Source: Poa pratensis (lineage: Eukaryota; Streptophyta; Magnoliopsida; Poales; Poaceae). From it: DNA of 64,000 nucleotides. Of the stretch, positions 1-9,860 are shown one piece after another. Location of the stretch: NCBI GenBank assembly GCA_947311845.1, contig CAMZMU010000048.1, forward strand, positions 26,569,391 through 26,633,390, given 5' to 3'. The position numbers and the translations under genes were made by a program. The stretch's first letter is position 1; every line of letters begins with the position of its first letter. The notes beneath the pieces are model-generated. The model saw only the letters and a list, made by a program, of their open reading frames with translations. It searched no databases and was not told the origin of the DNA.

Positions 1-554
1 GCTCGCCGAGCGGCAGCGGACGGCGATGCGGACGGCCAGAAGAACCCCACGCCGGCGCGCCCCACCTGCTCACGCTGGTCTGGCTACTGCAGCCTTTGAT
101 TTTTTTATTTTGAGATATTTTTTATTGATATTTATATGTTGTATATTTATTTTCTTATTTTTTGAAATTATTTTTTTGAGATTTTTATTTTTATTGATAT
201 TTTATTTTTCATTTTTTGAGATATTTTATTTATTTATTAGTATGACAGGTGGGCCCACGGCCACGTGTGCTGCCATGTCAGCGAAGAGTCCACGCGTGCT
301 GCCACCTCAGCCCTGACCGGTGGGTCCCACCTGTCAGCACGAGTGTCAATTCCGGTTTAGACAACAATGTGCGTACATTGCAACAAAATTAGCGAAGAGT
401 GATAGTTCTCTGCGATTGAAACGTAAAGTGGTAGTTTTTCGAAATTTAGCGTGTAAAGTGATAGTTCTATGCAATCATCTCTACGTCCTCCGCGCCAATA
501 CATGCGCAGTGACGACTTGACTTGCATCTCTGCATCGATGTGTATGTCTCTCAG
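1..554. other. AT-rich leader before LEA exon
   Basis: No gene is supported here. Positions 90-240 are thymine-rich low-complexity DNA. An inverted repeat of about 16 bp (TGACAGGTGGGCCCAC at 243-258, its near-perfect complement at 320-336) brackets a GC-rich stretch with CACGTG-like motifs. The end of this segment is a pyrimidine-rich tract finishing in CTCTCAG at 548-554, which acts as the acceptor for the next exon, so the segment probably contains intron. Confidence 0.5.
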
Positions 555-722
555 TGGAAAGCGACGGCGAAGCTGCCGACGGACAAGGCGGTGACGAGGG
601 AGGACGCGGCGGCCGCGGTGGAGGCGGAGGCGGCCTATGCCCCCGGTGAGGCGACAAAGCCGCAAGGCGTGGGAGCGGCGCTCACAGCGGCGACGAGGCA
701 CAACCAGGAGGAATCGTCGTAA
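555..722 (+). CDS. Seed-maturation (SMP/D-34) LEA protein, last exon only
   Basis: This exon would encode the third and last SMP domain of a D-34-type late embryogenesis abundant protein, a hydrophilic protein that accumulates in maturing seed. The 55 codons contain the family signature KLPTDKAVTREDAA, an Ala/Glu-rich helix, a Pro-Gln-Gly-Val-Gly-Ala stretch and the typical Asn-Gln end, closing with TAA at 720-722. The acceptor CTCTCAG directly precedes it. No upstream exon with SMP homology lies between position 1 and here, so the 5' part is outside the window or lost. It is the domain missing from the LEA gene at 22063-22731, but it lies 21 kb on the wrong side to be that gene's own exon in the present order. 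Alternative: a detached pseudo-exon. Confidence 0.7.
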   Translation, partial: WKATAKLPTDKAVTREDAAAAVEAEAAYAPGEATKPQGVGAALTAATRHNQEESS

Positions 723-1303
723 AAAGCAGGAAGTTTGGACGATCGATCAGTCTACGTACTGATGTTGCTGATGTGCATCTAGGCATCTAGCATTTGAACT
801 CAACAGAAAGGATCAAGAACTGAAAATAAAGAGTTAATTAAGTATACGCGATACTCTGTTTCATCGTTGTTAAATTTCATAGCGTGCCATCAAACAATTG
901 GCTACGTCACAATCAATTCTACAAGTATCCGTCCGATTTTGAACTCATCACTGATCGCACCACTCCTCAAATGTCAAAAGTCAAAACACAACACTGTGAA
1001 GAGATCATTCCCTTTTCATCACAGAAAGTATATTTTCATCAGTTCCTCAATTTGAATTTTGAAACTCTTTTTTCAGAGAATGTGCGTCTTTATTCTGATC
1101 GTCAAAGCACCAATTTGGCGATCATGTTCCTGTTGCTTATTACTAGTTGAATTTGGCGTGCCGTCACGGCACGCCCTTGATGTTTTTTTGTGTGCAGTAT
1201 ATATATTTTTTTAAACCAAAATGTTAGCTAAATTTGTATGTTGGAACATCTTTTTATTTTGTCATGAATAGGTAGCATTTTTGTGTGCATATCGGATATA
1301 TTG
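723..1303. other. AT-rich intergenic DNA
   Basis: LEA 3' flank followed by AT-rich sequence. A perfect 9-bp stem hairpin (GGCGTGCCG, 3-nt loop, CGGCACGCC) lies near 1156-1176. A related hairpin lies at about 2060-2080, so the two bracket the tandem duplication. No ORF resembles a known protein. Confidence 0.5.
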
Positions 1304-2039
1304 TATATAATATTCAAATATTCAGTGGATTGAAATGGTCAAACATGTTTGCATTTCGACATCAATATGTAAGTGAAATAAGGAAAATTCATTTGAATTT
1401 TATTTTACATTTGCGGAAAGTTCGTTCGTATGGTGTCGAAATATTAGCTAAAATGAAATGTTGAAATATTTTTGTAATTTGCTATGAGTATTTCTTTGTT
1501 TTGTTTTTTTGAGCATTGCGTTATATTTTGTGGAATATCGGAGTATTAAGCATTTGGAAATGTCTGAAAATGTCGGTATGTTGACTTAAATAGTTATTTT
1601 TTTTTGTGAGCATGTTGGTACATCTAAAACTGAAATGGTTGGAAAATGTTTCTATTTTTTTATCAGCAACTATATATAATATTCAAATATTCAGTGGATT
1701 GAAATGGTCAAACATGTTTGCATTTCGACATCAATATGTAAGTGAAATAAGGAAAATTCATTTGAATTTTATTTTACATTTGCGGAAAGTTCGTTCGTAT
1801 GGTGTCGAAATATTAGCTAAAATGAAATGTTGAAATATTTTTGTAATTTGCTATGAGTATTTTTTTTGTTTTGTTTTTTTGAGCATTGCGTTATATTTTG
1901 TGGAACATCGGAATATTAAGCATTTGGAAATGTCTGAAAATGTCGGTATGTTGACTTAAATAGTTTTTTTTTTGTGAGCATGTTGGTACATCTAAAATTG
2001 AAATGGTTGGAAAATGTTTCTATTTTTTTATCAGCAGCT
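1304..2039. repeat. 369-bp tandem duplication, two copies
   Basis: Positions 1304-1672 and 1673-2039 are near-identical direct copies, starting at TATATAATATTCAAATATTC in each. By eye they differ by a few substitutions and one- or two-base changes in T runs. The offset between matching landmarks is 368-370 bases throughout. A short open frame in copy 2 (1606-1833) has no family resemblance. The low divergence points to a recent duplication. Confidence 0.9.
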
Positions 2040-4495
2040 AGTCGAAATGGTTGGAATTTTGCGCGTCGTCACGACGTGCCTTTGTTAGTTTTTAAATTTT
2101 GATTGGCAAGTTGTGGTTGTAATATTTCGTAAACAATGCTTTATTAAAGTACTGCAGATGTCCAAAGCATATTAAAGGAATGATTTAAAATTGAGAAGAT
2201 TAAGTGACAAAATCGCTTAGATGGGGGAATTTTTTTCTTATTTTCTCTGCATATTCATATTAAAATGTGCATTATTGTAAATAAACAGCATTCGTTGAAT
2301 TAATTTAATTCCATAAATTGAAATAGTGAAGTATCTTTGTAATTTGTCGTAAATATTGAAATATTTAAGTTAACTCCATAGTTTGAGGAAATGCATTGTA
2401 AGGAATTTTGTTAAATTCAATCCATAATTTGAGGAAATGGATTTTTATTTTATGCAAACATTTAATGGACGAAGCATGTTTTAATTTTACGTTCATAGTT
2501 AGAGAGATTTCAGCAAAATTACTAATTGTAGATTATTAAATAATTTGGGAAGGTATAATAAGTTTTCATTTTGACTTGAAAATTTAATTGAATTGCATAA
2601 TCAAATGGAGTACATTATGTGGACATATATTAAAGTCTGTCCATAATTTGGAGGGAATTAATTTGGATTTTCCTCAAATATTTGCTGATTTGAAATCTTG
2701 AAATACGTTTGCATTATGCTATAAGTAGTGCAAATAATGGTTGGTACCTTTTTCTTTTCTTTTTGATTGCATAGTATAACCAAAGGGAATGTATCTTGCG
2801 AGTATTTATTAAATTTTAATTCATAATTAGATGAAGCGCACCTAGAATGTATACAAATATTAGGCAATTTGAATTGTTTAAGTTTGTTTGTATTTTGGCA
2901 TTAGGAAGTATCAATTTTTTTTGTCGAACATGTTGATATATTTTGGGGTACATCAAATATCTTAGCAACTTGAAATGTTGGAATGTGCTTCTTTTTTTTT
3001 CAAATAATAGGTAAGTTAAGTATGTAGGTAGTGGTACTGTATATTTATTTGGATCCGTGCTAACAAATGGGGAAAGTTTGTCTTTATTTCATCCAAATAT
3101 TGACTATTTTGAATTGTGTAAATATGTTATGTGTTTTGTCATACATAATTAGTGTTGTTTTTCTCGGAGCATTTGTTATATAGTTTAGATAATATCGAAA
3201 TATTTAGCAAATTGGAGTATTTAAATATGTGTCTATGTTGCCATGAATTCTTAACTGTAATTAGAGAAAATGTGTTTGAGTTATGTCCAAATGCTGACCT
3301 TTTTTTATGCTACGGTAGCTTCGAATACTTGGCAAATTTGAATGTTTTATTATGTTTGTGGTAAATTGTTTATTATTTTAGCTGCGTTATATATATTGTA
3401 AGGAAAGGTAGTAGTTCTATTTTTGTATAATGTACTTAGCTGGAATTCAATTCGAAAGCAATCCATAATTAGAGGAAATGTATTTGCAATTCTTGGAAAT
3501 ATTTATCTAATCAATCATTTTTGTTAAGAATGTAACTACATAATTAGAGAGTTTTAAGTTATATACTTGCAAATATGTTAGCTAAATCTAAATGATCAAT
3601 TATGGTTCCATTTTGCCATAAATTTCTTGTGTACCACCATAATTAGATGAAATATACCATGGTTGTGTCTAAATATTATATTTGTATTCCGTCATAATTG
3701 TGTAATTTTGATCGATGGTTAGAAGAAATATGTTGTGTTAGCATCTATTAAATTGAATTCCTCTGTAGAGAAGATGAACTTGTGATTGTTTGTAAATGTG
3801 CATGTAACAAAGCATCATTTAAATTTAACTATATAATTTGGGAGAGGTAAGTGTATTTTGAGAAGTTATTAATTCCGATTTGCATAATTAGAGGGATTTT
3901 AGTTATATTATTTGTAAATATCAACTGTAATTCGAATCGGTATGATATGTTTTGTGTTTTGTGTTAAATATTTAATCTAACTCAATAATCGAAGGAAATA
4001 TATTTAGTTTGTTTTTAAACGTATGTCGATTTGAAATGTTCCAATATGTTTGCATTTTGGCACCAAAAGTTGGTAGGTATTTTTTTGATCATTCTGAAAT
4101 GTTGTTGATATTTCTGTGATGGATAGATATGAAGATATTGATTTTGTAACATTTGTCACTTCTCTGAATTTGTTTACATAAGATGGTCTATATTATTTGG
4201 AATTTCGAAGGTTTGAAATCATCTGGAAAAGGTTCCAAACTGTTTGGACTTTTTTAAATTTTTTGGAAACTGGTCTGAATTAAGAATTTTAAAAGGAAAC
4301 ATTGAAATCTATATTTTTTGAAATAGCGTGAAGGTGGCAAATGAAGATTTATCTATGATTTGAAATGTGCAAGATTTGAAATATTCTGGAAAAGGTCACG
4401 AAGTATTTAGAATGACTACTTTGGTTTTTGCAAATATTTGAAAATTTGTTAGAATTTATTTGGACCTATATTTCAGGTGTTTTAAAAGTGCTGGG
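2040..4495. other. Long AT-rich gene-free stretch
   Basis: About 2.4 kb of AT-rich DNA with loosely recurring phrases (variants of CCATAATTAGAGGAAAT and AAATATTTGC). It looks like an old, decayed internally repetitive element. No ORF with family resemblance, no terminal repeats and no RNA gene were recognised on either strand. Confidence 0.5.
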
Positions 4496-5279
4496 GGGAA
4501 AAAATAACAGGATGGGAAAAAAAAGGGCCGAGGCAGGCGCCCCGCAAGCAGGCCGGCCCAGTGGACGGCCCACTGCTTAGCCCAGGCCCGTGGTGTCGTC
4601 ACTGCGTGACGTCACCCGTGGCGACGGGCCGGCGGCGACGTTGACCTCGCCGGCGGCGCACCCGCGCGCTCTGGGACGCGCGACTGGGCGCAACGGATGC
4701 GGCTCGTCGCGGCGTGCGCGTATGTGGCGGCGCCGCCGCGCGTAGGTCATCGGAGCGTGGTCGGCGGCGGCCCGCGGGCTTGGCGGCGGCGATTCCCGCG
4801 CGGCCGCGGCGTCCCGGGACGCGGCGCTCGGCCAGGACGGAGCGGCGGCGACGGCGGACCGCGCCATGGCCTTCGATTTGTCCGCGGAGACGTGCTGCGG
4901 CGGCGGGCCGCGTCGGCGTCCGCGGCGAGCTCGGCGCGGCGCGTGAGAGAGGAGGAGGAAGGTGGGGGATTGCGGTATTTTTACAAAAAAGAACCCGGAG
5001 TTTCACGTAATTGCAAACAGGTCCTCCGCGGCGGTTTTTCTGTGAAGGATGTGTAATTTGTGGGCTCCCTCGGTTTTTTTTTGCAAAAAACGGCAGCGCG
5101 TTGTGAGGATGACATGTGGGCCCCACCGCGTACTGGTCAGCACTGTAGATTTTCTACAGTAGTTACTGTAGCTGCTACAGTTAAACGCGCGCGGAGAGAC
5201 CGCGAAACTGCCCAGCTTTTATATACTCGATGATAACACCATACAGATACATGGTTGTTATCAGGAAAAAATTGCAAAA
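4496..5279. other. GC-rich island with paired hairpins
   Basis: Sharp change to GC-rich DNA at about 4500. Several overlapping ORFs exist on both strands (for example 4599-5126 minus) but none looks like a protein family; long Ala/Arg runs in all frames are what GC-rich DNA gives by chance. At 5143-5159 and 5165-5181 sit two adjacent hairpins with related stems (CTGTAGA and ACTGTAGC). A GACATGTGGGCCCCACC phrase at about 5110 resembles the 243-336 inverted repeat. Confidence 0.4.
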
Positions 5280-5326
5280 ATTCTAGACTGTCGCTTCTGC
5301 AGCAACCGAGACCTCGATCTTCAGCC

Positions 5327-5875
5327 TCATCCTGCGGCGGGGGCAGGATCCCCGTCCGAGCAAGCAGCGGGTAAGCGATTTTTCAGGTGGCGCGGGTCAG
5401 CGATGAAGTCCTCCGTAACGATGTGCGAAACCTCGACGAGGCCCCAGAAAACGGCGCCGACGAGCGCGGATCCGACGGAGGCTTTGAGCCCCTTGCGGAC
5501 GCGGTAGAGACCTCTGGCGCTGACGAAGGCGACGACGTGGTTCCACGGGTCCTCCTTCCCGCGCGCGTAGGTCATGGCAGAATCGACGGCCGAAAAGGCG
5601 ACAAACAGGCCGGTCCAACTCCCGGCGAGACGCGGCGCGTTCGCGCGGACGGCCTGTATGCCGCCGGCGACGCGGCGGCCGCTGGGCGAGGTGCGGAGGG
5701 CCTTGAGGAAGTGACACACGGACCCGCCCGTGCCGTCGAAGATGAAGCCGGCGCCGGCGTCAATGGGGATGCAGTCCGGGAACGGTATCCGCCCCGGCGC
5801 CATTACCCATGTGTTTGTGTCCGTGTCCGTGATGAGCCACTTGTGCTCGTGCGACCCTCGGTCTGGGTGGGTCAT
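5327..5875 (-). CDS. Divergent TIM17-like inner-membrane translocase protein (left copy)
   Basis: TIM17 is the channel-associated subunit of the TIM23 complex that moves presequence proteins across the mitochondrial inner membrane. The 182-residue product shows the Tim17/22/23 core: GGSVCHFLKAL, SGRRVAGGIQAVRANAPR, a hydrophobic segment, YARGKEDPWNHVVAF and SALVGAVFWGLVE, matching family blocks such as the Arg-Gln-Lys-Glu-Asp-Pro-Trp-Asn motif. The usual N-terminal Arg-Glu-Pro-Cys-Pro-Asp-Arg block is replaced by GRIPFPDCIPIDAG, so this is divergent. The start is the ATG at 5875-5873; an open frame continues upstream but is not conserved in kind. A one-base difference near the 3' end gives an earlier stop than in the sister gene. 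It diverges from 7746-8288. No intron or internal stop is visible. Whether it is expressed is unknown. Confidence 0.8.
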   Translation of the reverse strand: MTHPDRGSHEHKWLITDTDTNTWVMAPGRIPFPDCIPIDAGAGFIFDGTGGSVCHFLKALRTSPSGRRVAGGIQAVRANAPRLAGSWTGLFVAFSAVDSAMTYARGKEDPWNHVVAFVSARGLYRVRKGLKASVGSALVGAVFWGLVEVSHIVTEDFIADPRHLKNRLPAACSDGDPAPAAG

Positions 5876-5989
5876 CCATCTGTTGCTCCTCAGCTGGTTC
5901 GATGGTATGGGAGAGGTGCAGGGTTTGATCCCCTCTGCCGTATCGGCACGATGATTTATAGGTTGGTATCGTGACAGGAAATTCACATG

Positions 5990-7634
5990 GACCCCGAGCT
6001 CATATACTCCTGCTTTAAAAATAAATCGAAAAAATTGTAAAACATTATAAGAAAATCTGAAAAACTTTGGTCATAAGCATATAGGATCACCTACTATATA
6101 TGTGGTGTAAGTTCCTGGTTGTACGGTTCACCTCATGTACATATTATTGTTTAGAAAGCAAGAAGACAATGATGTGTACGGTTCACCTCATGTACAGATT
6201 GTTTACATATCAAGAAGACAATGATGTGCATGGTTTACCTCATGTACGGATTGTTTATAGAGCAAGCAAACAATGATATAAAAGGAACCTTCTGTATATG
6301 TGTTATTTCTAAGTAGGTTGTGTTATTTCTAAATAGTTACATGCTTTTTTCTCCCTTTTGTACTTACTAAATGTCTATAATCTTTCCCCATAATTTTACA
6401 TTTGAATTTTTTCATCACAGTTGTTGCACATGAAGAAACTTCGTCCAGCTGCGATCTATACTAGTGGTAGAAGGTCAGCCGTAAAAAACATGCCAACTCC
6501 ACTGGCACGCCAACGACACCTAAAGACGTCGACCTATCCTGATGCCGAAACAACGCCAACGGCACCCAATACTCTAAAACACAACGTCTCAAAGGAGGTC
6601 ATGACGTCCAAACATGTCGTCGTCGTCCGATGTGGCAAGCCGGGTCTCGGATTTCACCCTAGAGCTTTGGAAGGAGGAGTGAACATACTCCATGGCAACG
6701 CCCCCAAAGAGGAAACCGGCGCCCTCGAGCACCGCCGCTGCCAGCACCGACTAAGTTGGGCAAGACTTTAGCCCGGAGTGCTCTGACCACCACCTTCACT
6801 AGACTATCACGAAGACAGATCATGTCGCATGGCGAGCAAGACCACCGGCAAGAGAGACAACGCCAACACCCATGGCAGCCCGGGTCGTGCTGACATCTAA
6901 GGAACTACGACCACACCTTGTGTGGACCACCTTCGCCGCTTCCGAGAACGCCGCCTTGACTTCCCTCTGCCGCTCGACCAAACAAGATCCACGCCCACAT
7001 CGCCAAATCTATTACACCGGCGACCACCACAAGATTGGGACCGCCGTCCCTGCATCCACTGCCTCAGCGACGCCGACCTAAAACCAGTGACCTGAAGCCA
7101 AGCACGAGGGGAGAGAGGTACGCCGGTGGCACCAATCAGCGGCCAAGGAAGTGCCTCACAACCAACTCATTGTCCGCCACCTATGTTGGCCAGGCCGACC
7201 AACACAGCAGTTGTGAAAAACCTCGCGAACCCGGAACAAAACAGATCCCTGATCTGAGATAGCATCGGTCATTATGCTCCATATAGGCTAACCACCTTCG
7301 CAGAGTTACACGACGCCATCGACCATGAGCCACGTGCCGCCGGTGGTGGAGCCACGCAGCTTGCCACTATCCATCGCGGCCGCCGCGAACCGGAGACCGC
7401 GTCGTGTAGGCACACAAAGACAAGATAATGGCACCATCAACTTTGATATGAAACCGGTTGGACTGGCCTCACTAACTTGGATATAAAACCGGTTCAGATT
7501 CAATCAAATTAGTTGTAAACAGATTGGAAATATACCTATTACTGTATTGTATACGATCTCTACGTACGACAGACATGAACACTCGTCCAGATCCGTGTCG
7601 CGTTCGAACTCTATCGCGTACCGTATCGTATTCG
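5990..7634. other. Spacer between the TIM17 copies
   Basis: AT-rich to 6420, then a more GC-balanced block (6425-7400) with several short open frames that resemble no family. Its codon-like composition, with many ACC/GCC triplets on the plus strand, looks like a worn non-autonomous transposon body. A pair of related phrases (GATATGAAACCGGTT and GGATATAAAACCGGTT) lies at about 7444 and 7479. No gene is supported; it holds both divergent promoters. Confidence 0.4.
6120..6278. repeat. Three tandem copies of a 52-55 bp unit
   Basis: Each unit starts with TGTACGGTTCACCTCATGTA or a close variant and ends in AGACAATGATG or CAAACAATGATA: 6120-6174, 6175-6226 and 6227-6278. The third copy is the most diverged. 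The array lies in the spacer of the TIM17 inverted repeat. Confidence 0.9.
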
Positions 7635-7745
7635 TATCACGATACCAACCTATATATCGTCGTGCCGATACGGCAGAGGGGATCAAACTGTGCACCTCTG
7701 ACCTCTCCCATACTACAATCGAACCAGCTGAGGAGCAACGGATCG

Positions 7746-8288
7746 ATGACCCACCCAGCTGATCGAGGGTCGCACGAGCTCAACACGGACACATGGGTAA
7801 TGGCGCCGGGGCGGATACCGTTCCCGTACTGCATCCCCATTGACGCCGGCGCCGGTTTCATCGCCGGCGGCACGGGCGGGTCCGTGTTCCACTTCCTCAA
7901 GGCCCTCCGCGGCTCGCCCAGCGGTGGCCGCCTCGCCGGCGGCGTGCAGGCCGTCCGCGCGAACGCGCCCCGCCTCGCCGGGACTTGGACCGGCCTGCTT
8001 GTCGCGTTTTCCGCCGTTGATTCTGCCATGTCCTACGCGCGCCAGAAGGAGGACCCGTGGAACCACATCGTCGCCTTCGCCGGCGCGAGAGGCCTCTACC
8101 ATGCGCGCACCGGGCTCAAAGCCGCCGCCAGATCCGCGCTCGTCGGCGCCGTTTTATGGGGCCTCGTCGAGGTTTCGCAGATCTATATGGAGGACTTTAT
8201 CGCCGACCCACGCCACCGAAAAAATCGCTTGCCAGTTGCTTGCTCGGACGGGGATCCATCCCGCGCGCCGCCAGATGAGGCTGAGTAG
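7746..8288 (+). CDS. Divergent TIM17-like inner-membrane translocase protein (right copy)
   Basis: Sister of 5327-5875, 180 residues, same predicted role in the TIM23 presequence translocase. It keeps GGTGGSVFHFLKALRGSPS, LAGGVQAVRANAPR, the YARQKEDPWNHIVAF block (closer to the family consensus RQKEDPWN than the left copy) and SALVGAVLWGLVE; three to four hydrophobic helices are expected. The start is the ATG at 7746, at the position equivalent to the left copy's ATG; the longer open frame from 7524 starts upstream at a non-ATG codon. It ends at TAG 8286-8288, eight bases before a hAT element, so the transcript's 3' UTR is displaced. By eye the two proteins are roughly 80-85 percent identical. 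It could be a functional duplicate or an unexpressed copy. Confidence 0.8.
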   Translation: MTHPADRGSHELNTDTWVMAPGRIPFPYCIPIDAGAGFIAGGTGGSVFHFLKALRGSPSGGRLAGGVQAVRANAPRLAGTWTGLLVAFSAVDSAMSYARQKEDPWNHIVAFAGARGLYHARTGLKAAARSALVGAVLWGLVEVSQIYMEDFIADPRHRKNRLPVACSDGDPSRAPPDEAE

Positions 8289-8296
8289 GTCACGGT

Positions 8297-8881
8297 TAAG
8301 GGTGGGCATTTGGTCTTTTCGGTTAGTTCGGTTCGGTCTTTCCGGTCTTTAATAGTTTCGGTCATCCAGAAATGATACCCGTAATAAATTCGGTCTTTCC
8401 GGTTATCTGTTCTTCGGTTTTCGGTCTGTTCGGTCTGGTCTTCGTTAATGACCAAATAGACCAAAATCTAGGCCGCAAGAAAGGAAATCGGCACCCAGGA
8501 CTGGGAAAGTGGGAAGCGATCGACTGGTATCTCGCGCACAGGAGAATCTACGGTAAGCTGGCTTGGGATACTCAGTTGTTGGGTCTAGAGACTAGATAGT
8601 ACGCTTGGTTCAGTAGTTGGGCCTATAAACTAGATGTACATAAACTGGTCTGGCACACAAATTCGCCTGCTTCCGTACGTAATTCACTCAAAATAAAATA
8701 AAATCGATTCTTCGGTCTATTCGGGTTATGTATAAGTGATACCCGAATTTCTGATCTAATTTCGGTCTTTTCTAATTTGCTACCCAAATTTCTAACGGTC
8801 TTTTCGGTCTCGGTCATTTCGGTTTCGGTTTCGGTCTTTTCGGTTTCGGTTTTCGGTCTTCGGTTTTTATGCCCACCCCTA
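8297..8881. mobile_element. Non-autonomous hAT element after TIM17-like stop codon
   Basis: The 585-bp element has 13-bp terminal inverted repeats (TAAGGGTGGGCAT left, TAGGGGTGGGCAT as complement of the right end) and a perfect 8-bp target duplication GTCACGGT at 8289-8296 and 8882-8889. Eight bases and this TIR style fit the hAT superfamily. The subterminal regions are dense in TTCGGTC-type hexamers on the left and their counterparts on the right. It carries no transposase. The left TIM17 arm has the uninterrupted site, so the insertion post-dates the duplication. Confidence 0.92.
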
Positions 8882-8889
8882 GTCACGGT

Positions 8890-9454
8890 CTGGTTGCTGG
8901 AGAAGTGCCGGTCTGGATTTTTTTACAACTCCTTTCCGATGTATATGTATGGTTTGCTTTATGAACGATGCTATTATTTACATTATCTCTTCATTGTGTC
9001 GTGATTTATGTTTTGGTAGACTAAAACAGTCTATCAAATGTTTTATACTTTGAGATGAAATGTAGCGGTTAATTACTTTTAAGTTCTGAATTCGTTGTGT
9101 TAAGTTTGAACGGTAAATGTACATTAGCAGCATCACTAGTGAGCACGTAGACTGCTCGATCGTTGCACATCCTGACAATTCCAATCTTTTGTACTCGATT
9201 CAGATCTCTATTCACTTTACGACGATTCCTCCTACACGTGTATTTCGCTGTTGTGAGCGTCGCTACAATGTCGCATGGCATTGTCACCTTGCCAGGAGCA
9301 TACACCATCCAGTCATCCACAGGCTCAGCTTTAGTGACGTTGTGCGTCAAAGTCACCGTCAGACTTAGGTCACACATCTGCCATCCAATTTTGATCCAAC
9401 AGATAGGAACGACCAAAGGCAATCTCCAAAAGTCACCCATACTTAATATGTTGT
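8890..9454. other. TIM17 3' flank and unassigned DNA
   Basis: The first 45 bases match the 3' flank of the left TIM17 copy. The rest is AT-balanced DNA. A minus-strand open frame at 9069-9440 (123 codons) has no recognisable family. No other feature seen. Confidence 0.4.
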
Positions 9455-9860
9455 TTACTCAAAAATCGTATGTCCAAAATCAACCAGCATTAAGCAAAAC
9501 ACAAAGTTATAAATTATGATTTTGCAAAGATCATTAGGAAACTTGTTGTTAAAGCAAAGCATCATTTCGATTCTTCCAGATTGTCCAGCAAATAACTGAG
9601 CCTCCACTGAGCATTTGCTTGTTGTGCGACGCGGGCCCATCAAGAGGCCAAACAAAGCCTAAAGCACACACCACAATTTGCCAAATCAACTTTGCTATAA
9701 TGAACATTGAATGAGCAAGTGGTCATCGGGCTCATTATGGCCACACAAGTGACATTGCTTGTTGCGAGAACAACCTCTTTTGGGCAAATTATGCTTGGTT
9801 GGAATCTTATTCTTCAGAACCAACAAGACAAAAACTTTGACTTTCATTGGAATTTTCATT
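9455..9860 (-). pseudogene. LINE reverse-transcriptase C-terminal (zf-RVT) remnant
   Basis: Reading the minus strand from about 9860 gives MKIPMKVKVFVLLVLKN, then KHNLPKRGC, then the zinc-finger-like CHLCGHNEPDDHLLIQC, which is the zf-RVT block found at the C-terminus of plant L1 LINE ORF2 proteins; compare CAVCLQRDETAEHILVQC in the intact LINE at 51035-54619. Stop codons and frame changes follow. Only the 3' end of the element remains; no endonuclease or catalytic RT motif is nearby. Confidence 0.7.

Larger units (their letters stand above)
5280..8935. repeat. Inverted duplication carrying two TIM17-like genes
   Basis: The left arm (about 5280-5985) and the right arm (about 7635-8296 plus 8890-8935) are reverse complements over the whole gene, the 5' flank (shared CACGATACCAACCTATA and CGATACGGCAGAGGGGATCA) and about 50 bp of 3' flank (shared GGTTGCTG then GAGAAG/CAGAAG). 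The spacer is about 1.65 kb. The right arm is split by the hAT element at 8297-8881; the left arm is the empty site. Confidence 0.85.

Noticed and set aside
4577..5126. Several overlapping Ala/Arg-rich open frames on both strands
   Set aside because: GC-rich DNA keeps most frames open; no frame shows a conserved motif or sensible composition.
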